In this document: piece by piece, positions 1 to 6,934 of the stretch | How positions within the stretch are numbered: the stretch's first letter is position 1 | How the letters are laid out: the number at the start of each line of letters is the position of its first letter | Assembly (NCBI GenBank): GCA_036338025.1 | Contig: JAYZDB010000135.1 | Coordinates: forward strand, 1 to 13,533 | Direction: 5' to 3' | Length of the DNA: 13,533 nt | Origin: JAYZDB01 sp036338025 | Lineage (GTDB): Bacteria > Planctomycetota > UBA1135 > UBA2386 | Program-made: the position numbers and the translations under genes | Notes under the pieces: generated by a model | Told to the model about the DNA's origin: nothing | The model's input: only the letters and a program-made list of their open reading frames with translations | The model's database searches: none

Positions 1-1128
1 CCGCACCTGGATGATGGCCGTCCGATGGACTACGAGATCGTGATTGTCGACAATCTCTCGCCGATCCGAGATCCTGAGGCGGAAGAGCAACTTCGCGGCT
101 TGCTGAGCAACGGACAGTGCGACGGTCAGTTGATCATGCACACTGAGAACGGCGGCTACAGCAAGGGCATGAACCTGGCGCTGGGGCATGCCTCCGGTGA
201 CGCGGTGCTGGTGTGCAACCCGGATTTGGTGTTCTTGCCGGGGTGCGTCGACAAGTTGCTGCGATACCTCGAGCAGAACCCGACAGCGGGTACTGTCACG
301 CCGGAAGGATTTTGGGATCGTGACCAGGAAGGTCGCCTGCCTCCCAACATCCTTCCTACTCTCGGAGATCTACTGGCACTGCTTGCCGCTTCGGTCAGCT
401 CCAGGATGGTACGTCGCTACTCGAACCGGCGGACTCTAGAGGCACTGAAGGTTTGGCAGGCGACGAGTGATGTGTCCTTGCCGATGCTGTCGGGTTGTTG
501 CTTCTTGATGCGACGATCGCTGGTTGACCAGCTCGGGCTCTTCGATGAGCAATTTCCGCTTTACTACGAGGACACGGACCTGTCCTTGCGGATTCGTCGC
601 GCGGGCTACCAGGTGATTCAGGTTCACGGTGCCGGATTGGTTCATCTCTACAACCGTTCTGGGCAGACCGATAGTGAGTTGGCGCTGGAGCGCTACTACA
701 TCAGTCGCAGGTTGTACTATCGCAAGTGGTACGGACGGCTTGGCGGCTGGCTCTACAACATTACTCGTAGGATCCAAGAAACTGCCTGGGTCAAGAAACG
801 CGCCGCGCGCTGTCCCCAGAAGAACATCATAGACCTCGGCTCCCACAAGGGCCCGCCGGTCATCCAATTCGACCGCGAGTACGACAGAGTCCTGGTCGAA
901 GTCGCTCTTGATCCGTACTTCTATCTGGCCGCAGCGATGTTCGGAGGAGGGCGAAGTTGGACAGTTGGCGAGGAGTTGTTTCACAGCTTCGGTCCGATGA
1001 GCTACTTCTTCCGGGTTCTCGACATCAGTGGCGCTCGACCGCGACTACTTGGTGTCTACACCTACACGCGCATCGCCTGGGATGCACCCGAACCCGAACC
1101 CGAGGCCAAAGAGGCAGGCATTGTCTGA
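1..1128 (+). CDS. Glycosyltransferase family 2 protein, 5'-truncated, with extra C-terminal domain
   Basis: This GT-A fold glycosyltransferase transfers a sugar from a nucleotide donor to a growing glycan, probably at the inner face of the cytoplasmic membrane. The frame is open to base 1, so the ATG at 25 is internal: the usual first strand of the fold (a V-x-W-N-type start) is missing and must lie upstream. Visible are the nucleotide-binding strand IVIVDN (about 37-54), an ENGGY/KGMN segment, a CNPD motif in the DxD position, an SGCCFLMRR acceptor segment, and EDTD at 568-579, the usual catalytic acid cluster. After the core comes a region of about 90 residues (from about 840) with a pattern resembling an Fn3-like beta-sandwich, then a PEPEPE tail coded by a tandem acccga repeat. 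It overlaps the next GT2 gene by 8 bases if that gene starts at 1121. Family confidence is high; donor and acceptor are unknown. Confidence 0.9.
   Translation, partial: PHLDDGRPMDYEIVIVDNLSPIRDPEAEEQLRGLLSNGQCDGQLIMHTENGGYSKGMNLALGHASGDAVLVCNPDLVFLPGCVDKLLRYLEQNPTAGTVTPEGFWDRDQEGRLPPNILPTLGDLLALLAASVSSRMVRRYSNRRTLEALKVWQATSDVSLPMLSGCCFLMRRSLVDQLGLFDEQFPLYYEDTDLSLRIRRAGYQVIQVHGAGLVHLYNRSGQTDSELALERYYISRRLYYRKWYGRLGGWLYNITRRIQETAWVKKRAARCPQKNIIDLGSHKGPPVIQFDREYDRVLVEVALDPYFYLAAAMFGGGRSWTVGEELFHSFGPMSYFFRVLDISGARPRLLGVYTYTRIAWDAPEPEPEAKEAGIV
1108..1114 (+). promoter_or_regulatory. Shine-Dalgarno site favouring the TTG start at 1121
   Basis: The sequence aaagagg lies 6 bases before TTG 1121, inside the end of the upstream GT2 gene. 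The alternative in-frame starts, GTG 1028 and ATG 1082, have no comparable purine-rich site. This supports a short 8-base gene overlap. Confidence 0.45.
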
Positions 1129-2044
1129 GCCTCCGAAGCTCAGCGTGGTGGTGCTGTCCTGGAACACCCGGGAGTTGACCCTGGCGTGCCTGCGGTCTCT
1201 GCGCGAAGACCGAGTGGGGCACTCGCGCGAGGTCATCGTCATCGACAATGCGAGCGAAGACGATTCTGCGGCGGCCATCGCTGAGCAACATCCCGAGGTG
1301 CGGTTGGTCTGTAACCCTGAGAATCGCGGTTACGCTGGCGGACACAACCAGGGCGGAAATTTGGCCCGTGGTGAGTACCTCTGCACGCTTAATTCGGATA
1401 CCGAGGTCGTCCCTGGTGCCCTGGACCTGCTGGTCGACTACTTGGATTCTCATCCAGACTACGGCGCCATATCCCCACAACTGGTGAATATGGACGGATC
1501 CGTCCAACCAGCTTGCATGCGCTTCCCAGGACTCGCCACGGCCCTGTGTTATGACACGGTGTTCGGCAAGTTCTGGCCCGGCAGCGTTGTCGAGCGACGC
1601 TACTTCATGAAGGACTTTGACCACCTGCATAGCCGGGACGTCGACCAGCCTCCCGGCGCAGTGTTCGTTGTTCGACGTGATGAGTTCTTGGCGATGGGGG
1701 GGTTGGATGAAGAGCTCTTCCTGTTTTTCAATGATGTCGACTTATGTAAGCGGTTGTGGAAGTCAGGGCGTCGAATCCACTACCTGGCGAACTCACAGGT
1801 GAGACACCACTGTGGCGCCTCGACCAAAGGGTTCCGGAAGTATGTGGTGGTCTGGCACAAGAACCGCCTGGCCTACTACCGGAAGCATTACGGTTTGTTC
1901 GCGGTGCCGTATATTCGGATCCTGGTGCGCCTTCGCGGTATCGAAGAGTGGTTCAAGATCGGTCGGCGCCAGCCAGATCTCGAAGCCCGTCGGGCCGAGC
2001 GTGCTGAGCTGCGGGTTGCGCTTCAGGAGATCCTGATCCGATGA
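1121..2044 (+). CDS. Glycosyltransferase family 2 protein (rhamnosyltransferase WbbL-like)
   Basis: This is a GT2 enzyme for glycan assembly, resembling WbbL-type rhamnosyltransferases in layout. From TTG 1121 the protein has 307 residues and begins, as these enzymes usually do, a few residues before the first strand, LSVVVLSWN (7-15). Other landmarks are VIDNAS (40-45), RGYAGGHN (69-76), NSD at 91-93 in the DxD position, a PPGAVFVVRR acceptor segment, and N204-D-V-D207 where most relatives have E-D-x-D. The tail is basic and helical. Longer starts exist at ATG 1082 and GTG 1028, but the site at 1108-1114 and the smaller overlap favour TTG. The stop overlaps the next ATG in ATGA (2041-2044), so translation of the GT4 gene is probably coupled. 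The sugar is not determinable; rhamnose is an inference from family resemblance. Confidence 0.88.
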   Translation: MSEPPKLSVVVLSWNTRELTLACLRSLREDRVGHSREVIVIDNASEDDSAAAIAEQHPEVRLVCNPENRGYAGGHNQGGNLARGEYLCTLNSDTEVVPGALDLLVDYLDSHPDYGAISPQLVNMDGSVQPACMRFPGLATALCYDTVFGKFWPGSVVERRYFMKDFDHLHSRDVDQPPGAVFVVRRDEFLAMGGLDEELFLFFNDVDLCKRLWKSGRRIHYLANSQVRHHCGASTKGFRKYVVVWHKNRLAYYRKHYGLFAVPYIRILVRLRGIEEWFKIGRRQPDLEARRAERAELRVALQEILIR

Positions 2045-3303
2045 CAGAGACACAATCCGGGCGATTGACGGTCGCAATGACCGGCAACAACTATCCGCCG
2101 GAGTTCTCCGGGGGTACGGAGCGGGTGATGCAAGCTCTGGCGCGGGAACTCGCTAGTGCTGGTGACCGCTTGATCGTGATTTGTGGTAGCGAAGAGCAGC
2201 ACGATGGTCGCGACGTGGTTCGCCAAGAAGTCGATGGGATTGCGGTGCTTCGTCTTCCACGCTTGCCGGACGAGATCTATCGCATCAACTTGGAACGGCC
2301 TCGTTTGCTCGAGGTTATGCGTGCGACCCTCATCGAAGAGCAAGTTGACATCTTGCACCTCAACCACTGGTCACACCTGAGTGATGGCCAGGTCCGATTG
2401 GCCAAGGAACTCGGCCTCGGCGTCGTGGTTACGCTGCACGACATGTGGACTTCGTGCCCACGGTTTTTCCGGTTGCCGCCTGCGGGGATCCAATGTCCCG
2501 AAGGCGCCGATCGTACCGAGTGCATCCGCTGTGTGAATCTCGAGTACCGAGAGACGCCGGAGTGGGTTGAGACACGCTTGCGGAAGCGTGATCGTGACCT
2601 GATTGCCGAACTCCGCAGTGCTGATGCACTGGTGGCTCCGAGCGAGGATTGTGCTCAAGCCTGTCTTGATTATTTGGATTGGGGCGGTCAGCCACCGGAC
2701 ATCGAGGTGTTGCCGCACGGATTGTTGGATGGCAAGCCGTCGCCAACTCGTGGACCGCTTGGCCTGCCACTGCGGGTGGGTACTTTCGGCAACCTGAACC
2801 GTGAGAAAGGGGTGCTGCTCCTGGTCGAGGCGATGGCTGGCATCGCGGCTGAGTTGCACTTGTTCGGTGTTGGACATCAGGCTGATTTCGAGTCGGAAAT
2901 ACGCGCGCGTTCGGAGGAACTCGGGGTTCGGATGGTCTGGCACGGGCCGTACACAGCCGATGATCCCCACCCGGCGTCGCAGATGGACCTGGCGGTGTTT
3001 CCTTCCCTGTGCCGCGAGACCTACGGCCTGGTGGTGGACGAGGCCCTACACCACGGCACACCGGTTATCGTGTCTGATGCCGGGGCACTCCCGGAACGGC
3101 TTGCTGGGGGCGGAGGTATCGCCGTGCCAGCTGGTAGCGTAGAGATGCTGTCGAACGCGATTCGTGGTGTCGTGGAGGACCGGGACGCTTACCATCTGAT
3201 GCGTTCGATGGTCCCAACTGAGTTTCGAACTGTGGAGGCGGCGGCCGAGAGGTATCGGCACCTGTATTCCTTGGCTTGGGCTGCTGCCCGCACGCAGTCA
3301 TGA
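2041..3303 (+). CDS. Glycosyltransferase family 4 protein with Cys4 insertion
   Basis: This GT-B fold retaining glycosyltransferase has 420 residues. The N-terminal domain opens with NNYPPEFSGGTERVM, the glycine-rich acceptor/donor loop of GT4 enzymes, and contains a LHD segment near residue 135. Directly after it lie C139, C152, C161 and C164 (C-x12-C-x8-C-x2-C), a spacing suggesting a small metal site. The C-terminal domain begins near GTFGNLNREKG, where the KG is the usual phosphate-contacting region, and has the E-x7-E motif as E326 to E334 (ETYGLVVDE). A Shine-Dalgarno aggaga (2025-2030) precedes the ATG by 10 bases. It overlaps the GT2 gene before it and the PIG-L gene after it by ATGA. 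It is related to the GT4 at 7847, which shares the GGTER loop and the SYGLVVDEA segment but not the cysteines. The substrate is unknown. Confidence 0.9.
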   Translation: MTETQSGRLTVAMTGNNYPPEFSGGTERVMQALARELASAGDRLIVICGSEEQHDGRDVVRQEVDGIAVLRLPRLPDEIYRINLERPRLLEVMRATLIEEQVDILHLNHWSHLSDGQVRLAKELGLGVVVTLHDMWTSCPRFFRLPPAGIQCPEGADRTECIRCVNLEYRETPEWVETRLRKRDRDLIAELRSADALVAPSEDCAQACLDYLDWGGQPPDIEVLPHGLLDGKPSPTRGPLGLPLRVGTFGNLNREKGVLLLVEAMAGIAAELHLFGVGHQADFESEIRARSEELGVRMVWHGPYTADDPHPASQMDLAVFPSLCRETYGLVVDEALHHGTPVIVSDAGALPERLAGGGGIAVPAGSVEMLSNAIRGVVEDRDAYHLMRSMVPTEFRTVEAAAERYRHLYSLAWAAARTQS

Positions 3304-4034
3304 ATCATCTATTTCCACCCCTGTTGCCGAAGGAAGACCTGCAACCGCCGGTCTTGGCCATCGCTGCTCATCCTGATGACGAGGTGATTCCTGCTGGCGC
3401 GATGTTGGCCTGGCACCGCGACCAGGGGCATCCGGTCACGGTGGTGCATGTCACAGACGGTGCACAGGGTGACCCGGACAGCCGATTCGGCGATATCAGT
3501 GAGACGCGGCGTCAAGAGGGTCGAGAGGCCCTGCGCCGTCTCGGGGTGACGGATGTGCGGGCACTTGGATTTCCCGATGGCGAGTTGCCCGAGAATCTCG
3601 ACGCCTTGCATGCGCCCATCACTGCCGCGATCAACGAGATCCAGCCCAAGACCCTCTACAGCTTCTTCTTTACCGAGGCGCATCGCGATCACCGGGCGGT
3701 GGCGCATGCTGTGGTTGGTGCTGCCGATGCTCTGCCAGCTGACTGTCGTTGCCTGCTGTTTGGGGTCAACCAGGTCGTCGTGGGCGGTACGATGTTTGAC
3801 GTCACTGACTACATGGACCGCAAGCAGCACGCCTTGGCGGCGTTCGAGAGTCAACTTGCCTACAATGACTTCCGCCTCAAGATCCTGCACCGTGACAATG
3901 CTGCTACCGTTAATATCGAGGATCCCAGCGTCCAGCATGCCGAGCTGTTTGCGGACCTTCGACCTGCGGAACTGGCGCCTACCCTGGCGATGGCGGAACC
4001 ACTTTTCAGACACCTTCTACGCGACCCAGGATGA
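3300..4034 (+). CDS. PIG-L/LmbE-family N-acetylglucosaminyl-type deacetylase
   Basis: This is a zinc-dependent deacetylase of the PIG-L/LmbE family, which removes acetyl groups from N-acetyl sugars in GPI precursors, mycothiol, bacillithiol and various glycans. The 244-residue protein has the signature AHPDDE at residues 23-28 (H24 and D27 as metal ligands, D26 as the likely base) and H128-R-D-H131, where H131 is the third ligand and R replaces the commoner P. Between them are VTDGAQGD and the conserved RRQE and GFPDGEL segments. The ATG at 3300 makes a 4-base ATGA overlap with the GT4 gene; an in-frame start at 3276 exists but fits the junction pattern less well. The gene also overlaps the next GT2 by ATGA. 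Lying directly after a GT4 gene recalls MshA/MshB and BshA/BshB, but in a large GT cluster it more likely deacetylates a sugar of a lipid-linked or polymeric glycan. Confidence 0.9.
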   Translation: MNHLFPPLLPKEDLQPPVLAIAAHPDDEVIPAGAMLAWHRDQGHPVTVVHVTDGAQGDPDSRFGDISETRRQEGREALRRLGVTDVRALGFPDGELPENLDALHAPITAAINEIQPKTLYSFFFTEAHRDHRAVAHAVVGAADALPADCRCLLFGVNQVVVGGTMFDVTDYMDRKQHALAAFESQLAYNDFRLKILHRDNAATVNIEDPSVQHAELFADLRPAELAPTLAMAEPLFRHLLRDPG

Positions 4035-5002
4035 ACGGTTCTGCTGATCCGGATCCCGTTGACGGCGCGCCTGCATCCGGCGAGCGAGCCCAGCCCACGG
4101 TGTCGCTGGTGATCTCGGTATGGAACCGCCAAGATGATCTGCGCGAAAATCTCGCGGCGATCCGCGAGCAAACCCGCGCCCCAAACCAGATCATCGTAGT
4201 CGACAATTCCAGCACCGACGGCACGCCGGAGATGGTGGTCGCGGAGTTTCCGGAAGTCGAGTTGATCAAGATGCCAAACTCGGCCTACGGGGCTTGCGAG
4301 ACTTTCAACATCGGGTTCGCCAGCGCTTGGGGTGAGTTCGTAGGCATCCTCGATGATGATGTGATCTTACCCCCGGACTTCGTAGAGAAGATGCTTGCGG
4401 AGTTCGCAGCCGAGCCGCCCAGCACAGTCCTGCTGTCACCCAAGGTCATCGAACCCGAAATGCCGGAGGCGTACAAGAACTCCGAGGCCCTGAACAAGCC
4501 GCGCTATATGTCGACCTTTCGGGGTTGTGGCAGCATGGCCAAGAACAAGGAACTCCGGGAAGCCGAATACTACGATGAACGGTTTTTCATCTTTGGCAAT
4601 GAACGGGACCTCACCACGCGGTTCCTCAATCTGGGCTATCGCGTCAAGATGGTCCCGAGTATCGAGGTGTTTCACAAGGCACCATTCGGCATGCGGCATG
4701 GCAAGCGCAGCCTGTATTACCATGTCCGAAATTTTTGGCTGTGGGCGTTCAAGTACGTTCCGTGGGGTCAAGTCATCAGCTACCCCTTCGCGTTCCTATC
4801 GAAGGGACTCGGCCGCAAGAAGGTCGACGACGCGGCTACCGATGCGGTTGGGACGATCGGCTTGTTTGAGAACATCAAGTCCGTACCCGGTGGCTACTGG
4901 ATCTGTGTAAAGGCCACCCTGGCCGCGCTGTGGAACCTGCCCTACTGCCTCAAGCGCCGGCAGGTTTGTCGCGCTGAAGACTTCGAGCTGCCCCTGCGCT
5001 AG
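4031..5002 (+). CDS. Glycosyltransferase family 2 protein with classical DDD motif
   Basis: This is a GT2 enzyme of 323 residues. After a disordered Pro/Ala/Asp-rich leader of about 22 residues come VSLVISVWNR (24-33), IIVVDNSSTDGT (54-65), and a metal-binding D108-D-D110 in GILDDDVILP, the most canonical DxD of the five GT2 proteins here. The acceptor segment is GCGSMAKNKEL. The acid cluster is changed: N190-E-R-D193 stands where E-D-x-D is usual, keeping acidic residues but shifted. The C-terminal part is aromatic and partly hydrophobic (FWLWAFKYVPWG, about 235-246), compatible with a peripheral membrane contact. It starts at the ATG of an ATGA overlap with the deacetylase gene and ends in TAG, followed by the first clear gap in the operon. 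It probably adds the sugar before or after the deacetylation step; that is inference from position only. Confidence 0.88.
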   Translation: MNGSADPDPVDGAPASGERAQPTVSLVISVWNRQDDLRENLAAIREQTRAPNQIIVVDNSSTDGTPEMVVAEFPEVELIKMPNSAYGACETFNIGFASAWGEFVGILDDDVILPPDFVEKMLAEFAAEPPSTVLLSPKVIEPEMPEAYKNSEALNKPRYMSTFRGCGSMAKNKELREAEYYDERFFIFGNERDLTTRFLNLGYRVKMVPSIEVFHKAPFGMRHGKRSLYYHVRNFWLWAFKYVPWGQVISYPFAFLSKGLGRKKVDDAATDAVGTIGLFENIKSVPGGYWICVKATLAALWNLPYCLKRRQVCRAEDFELPLR

Positions 5003-5015
5003 TCTCCCCCCCGGG

Positions 5016-5043
5016 GTCGGGTCCTGTGGAGTATCCGCCCGAC
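5016..5043 (+). other. Inverted repeat in the gap after the fifth gene
   Basis: GTCGGG (5016-5021) pairs perfectly with CCCGAC (5038-5043) across a 16-base loop, with a possible extra T-G pair inside. It sits 14 bases after the TAG of the GT2 gene and has no T-tract after it, so it is not a standard intrinsic terminator. It could be an attenuating or mRNA-stabilising hairpin, or chance in GC-rich DNA. Confidence 0.25.
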
Positions 5044-5074
5044 GCGGCGCAAGCTCCGTGCGATCGGGGTTTGG

Positions 5075-5809
5075 TTGCCAAATCGAGGGGGCCTGGCGGA
5101 AGGTACGTTCAAAACACAGGATCAGATCGCTCAGAGGGTGGATCCCAGGTCATCGGCCGGGGCAAAATTGACCGACTCGTGGGCACAACCACAGGATGAA
5201 TTGAAGGTGATTCTCGACGATCTTGATTTCAAGGGGCCGGAGATTGACGACCTCGGTTTGATGCAGAGTCTGCCGGTGGAGTTGCGAGATCTCTTGCAGA
5301 CGAATAACGGTTTCGTGCAGTTTGGCGGAGGGCTCCACGTTCGTGGCGCATGCCTCGAACCCGACTGGCATTCGTTGCGAGCAGCGATGGAGGGTCCGTT
5401 TGCCTTCCACAAGCTCTACGATGAGATCGACGAGACCGACATTCCGTTTGCCCAAGATTGCAGTGGCGACCAGTTCCTCATCCGGGGTGGTGAGGTTCAT
5501 CAGCTGGCGGCCGAGGTCGGTGAGGTTGACAGCTCCGAGATGGGACTCCTGGAGTTCCTTGAGTTTGCGTGGAAGGATCCGGAAGAGAATCTCTGCATGC
5601 ATCCATTAGCGCAGTTTCATCGGGGTGGGGGCACCATCAAGCCGGGGCAACTACTGCTCGCATACCCGCCGTTCTGCACCGGCCAGTCCGGGGCCAACGC
5701 CTCGTTCCGCGCGGTCAGCGCAGCCGAAGTGATCACCTTCCACGCGCAATTGGCCAAGAAACTGGTGGAGTTGGAGGACGGCGAGGAGCTGTCTTTCTCG
5801 GCGGACTAG
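5075..5809 (+). CDS. SMI1/KNR4 (SUKH superfamily)-like protein
   Basis: This soluble protein of up to 244 residues looks like the SMI1/KNR4 family. The pattern seen is LPVELRDLLQTNNGF, then LHVRGACLEPDWHSLR, DIPFAQDCSGDQFLIR with the following EVHQLAAEVGEV, and a tail segment GQLLLAYPPFCTGQSG. SUKH proteins include yeast cell-wall regulator Smi1/Knr4 and many bacterial immunity proteins against secreted nuclease or deaminase toxins. Here there is no toxin in view and the gene sits between glycosyltransferases, so a role tied to glycan assembly, or a carried-along immunity gene, are both only inference. The start is uncertain: TTG 5075 is the first possible start after an in-frame stop; GTG 5138 and TTG 5168 are alternatives, and none has a strong ribosome site. 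The core domain lies downstream of all three. Family call is from pattern memory. Confidence 0.7.
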   Translation: MPNRGGLAEGTFKTQDQIAQRVDPRSSAGAKLTDSWAQPQDELKVILDDLDFKGPEIDDLGLMQSLPVELRDLLQTNNGFVQFGGGLHVRGACLEPDWHSLRAAMEGPFAFHKLYDEIDETDIPFAQDCSGDQFLIRGGEVHQLAAEVGEVDSSEMGLLEFLEFAWKDPEENLCMHPLAQFHRGGGTIKPGQLLLAYPPFCTGQSGANASFRAVSAAEVITFHAQLAKKLVELEDGEELSFSAD

Positions 5810-5836
5810 CTGGACGAACCCCGTGCGTCCCGAGCG

Positions 5837-6934
5837 ATGGTTGGAGAATTGCGGATCCACCGATACGCTCGTGCCGTGACCTCGGCGGTGGTAACAAACT
5901 GGAATGGCCGGCAGTACCTGGCGGAGTGCCTCGACTCGCTGCGGTTACAGCAGCCGGGATTTGAAGAGATCCTGCTGGTCGACAACCACAGCGACGATGG
6001 TTCGCGGGAGTTTGTCGAGCGGCACTACCCCGAGGTTCGGGTCCTGGATACGGGATACAACGCCGGCCCCGGTTACGCGCGCAACATGGGCGTGCAGGCT
6101 GCCGGTTGCGAGCGTGTGCTCCTCATCGACAACGATGTTGTCATGAAACCCGATTGTCTAGCTAGCCTGAACACGACGATGTCCGCGCATCCCGGGGCGG
6201 TGGCTGTCCAGGCGCGTAGCGTGTGTGCCGACGATCCGGCGACGGTCCACTACGATGCCACGGACATCCACTACCTCGGTCTCCTGGTCTTGCACAACTG
6301 GTTCCAACCCTTGGCCGAGGCCACCATGCCGTCCGAGAGCGTTGGCGGTCTGGTTGCCCTGTGCTTCCTTGTCGATCGCGATCGGTACCTGAACTCTGGT
6401 GGGTTCAATGCAGACTTGTTCATCCTGTTCGAGGACACGGACCTGGCTTGGCGATTGCGCATGGCGGGGCACGAAATCTACTTGGATCCCGGCGCGGTCG
6501 TATTGCACGGTGGTGGGACAAAGAACATCTCGATGCGTGGCCCCGGTGCCGCGTACCCTGCCAGGCGGATCTTCTTGCATAGCCGAAACCGTTGGCTCGT
6601 CCTGATGACCTGCATGCACTGGCGATCGTTGCTGTTGTTGGCACCAGCCCAGTTGGCGTATGGATGCGTGCAGTTCGTATTTGCCTGTGTGCGATTGCAC
6701 CCCTTGGCCTGGTTGCATGGCAAGCTGTCCCTGCTGTTCTACTTGCCGCGGGTCTGGAAGTGGCGCCAGCTTGCGCAGGCAGCCAGATGTGTGCCGGATC
6801 GTAAGTTGTTGCTTGCCGGTCCGTTGACACTCAACCCTGGGCTTGCTGACAGTGGTTTGGCTGGCCGGATGAAGGCTGCGATGAACCTGGGCTTTTCCTG
6901 CTACTTCCGTCTGCTTGGGAGGTTCTGTGGCTGA
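5837..6934 (+). CDS. Glycosyltransferase family 2 protein with hydrophobic C-terminal region
   Basis: This GT2 enzyme has 365 residues from ATG 5837. The motifs are SAVVTNWNGRQYL near the N-terminus, LLVDNHSDDGS, GYNAGPGYARNMG, D98-N-D100 in the DxD position, a LVALCFLVDRDRY acceptor segment, and a full E199-D-T-D202 cluster. After the catalytic domain a stretch (about 250-310) is rich in Leu, Ala and aromatics, including WRSLLLLAPAQLAYG and LLFYLPRVW, consistent with one or two membrane-associated helices. GTG 5876 would give a shorter N-terminus that begins right at the first strand and is a fair alternative; neither start has a clear Shine-Dalgarno site. It begins 27 bases after the SUKH gene and overlaps the next GT2 by 8 bases. 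It opens the second GT2-GT2-GT4 set, matching the first in order and junctions. Donor and acceptor are unknown. Confidence 0.88.
   Translation: MVGELRIHRYARAVTSAVVTNWNGRQYLAECLDSLRLQQPGFEEILLVDNHSDDGSREFVERHYPEVRVLDTGYNAGPGYARNMGVQAAGCERVLLIDNDVVMKPDCLASLNTTMSAHPGAVAVQARSVCADDPATVHYDATDIHYLGLLVLHNWFQPLAEATMPSESVGGLVALCFLVDRDRYLNSGGFNADLFILFEDTDLAWRLRMAGHEIYLDPGAVVLHGGGTKNISMRGPGAAYPARRIFLHSRNRWLVLMTCMHWRSLLLLAPAQLAYGCVQFVFACVRLHPLAWLHGKLSLLFYLPRVWKWRQLAQAARCVPDRKLLLAGPLTLNPGLADSGLAGRMKAAMNLGFSCYFRLLGRFCG
6917..6922 (+). promoter_or_regulatory. Shine-Dalgarno site favouring the GTG start at 6927
   Basis: The sequence gggagg lies 4 bases before GTG 6927, within the last codons of the preceding GT2 gene. 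An upstream in-frame TTG at 6915 overlaps this site and is less likely to be the start. The resulting 8-base overlap copies the one inferred at 1121-1128. Confidence 0.55.

Noticed and set aside
1087..1105. Tandem acccga repeat
   Set aside because: Only about three short units coding PEPEPE at the end of the first GT2; simple low-complexity tail, no sign of a functional repeat array.
2429..3061. 210-codon minus-strand open frame inside the GT4 gene
   Set aside because: Pro/Arg-rich composition and full overlap with GT4 motifs on the other strand.
3309..4013. 234-codon minus-strand open frame opposite the PIG-L gene
   Set aside because: Shadow of a gene with intact AHPDDE and HRDH motifs.
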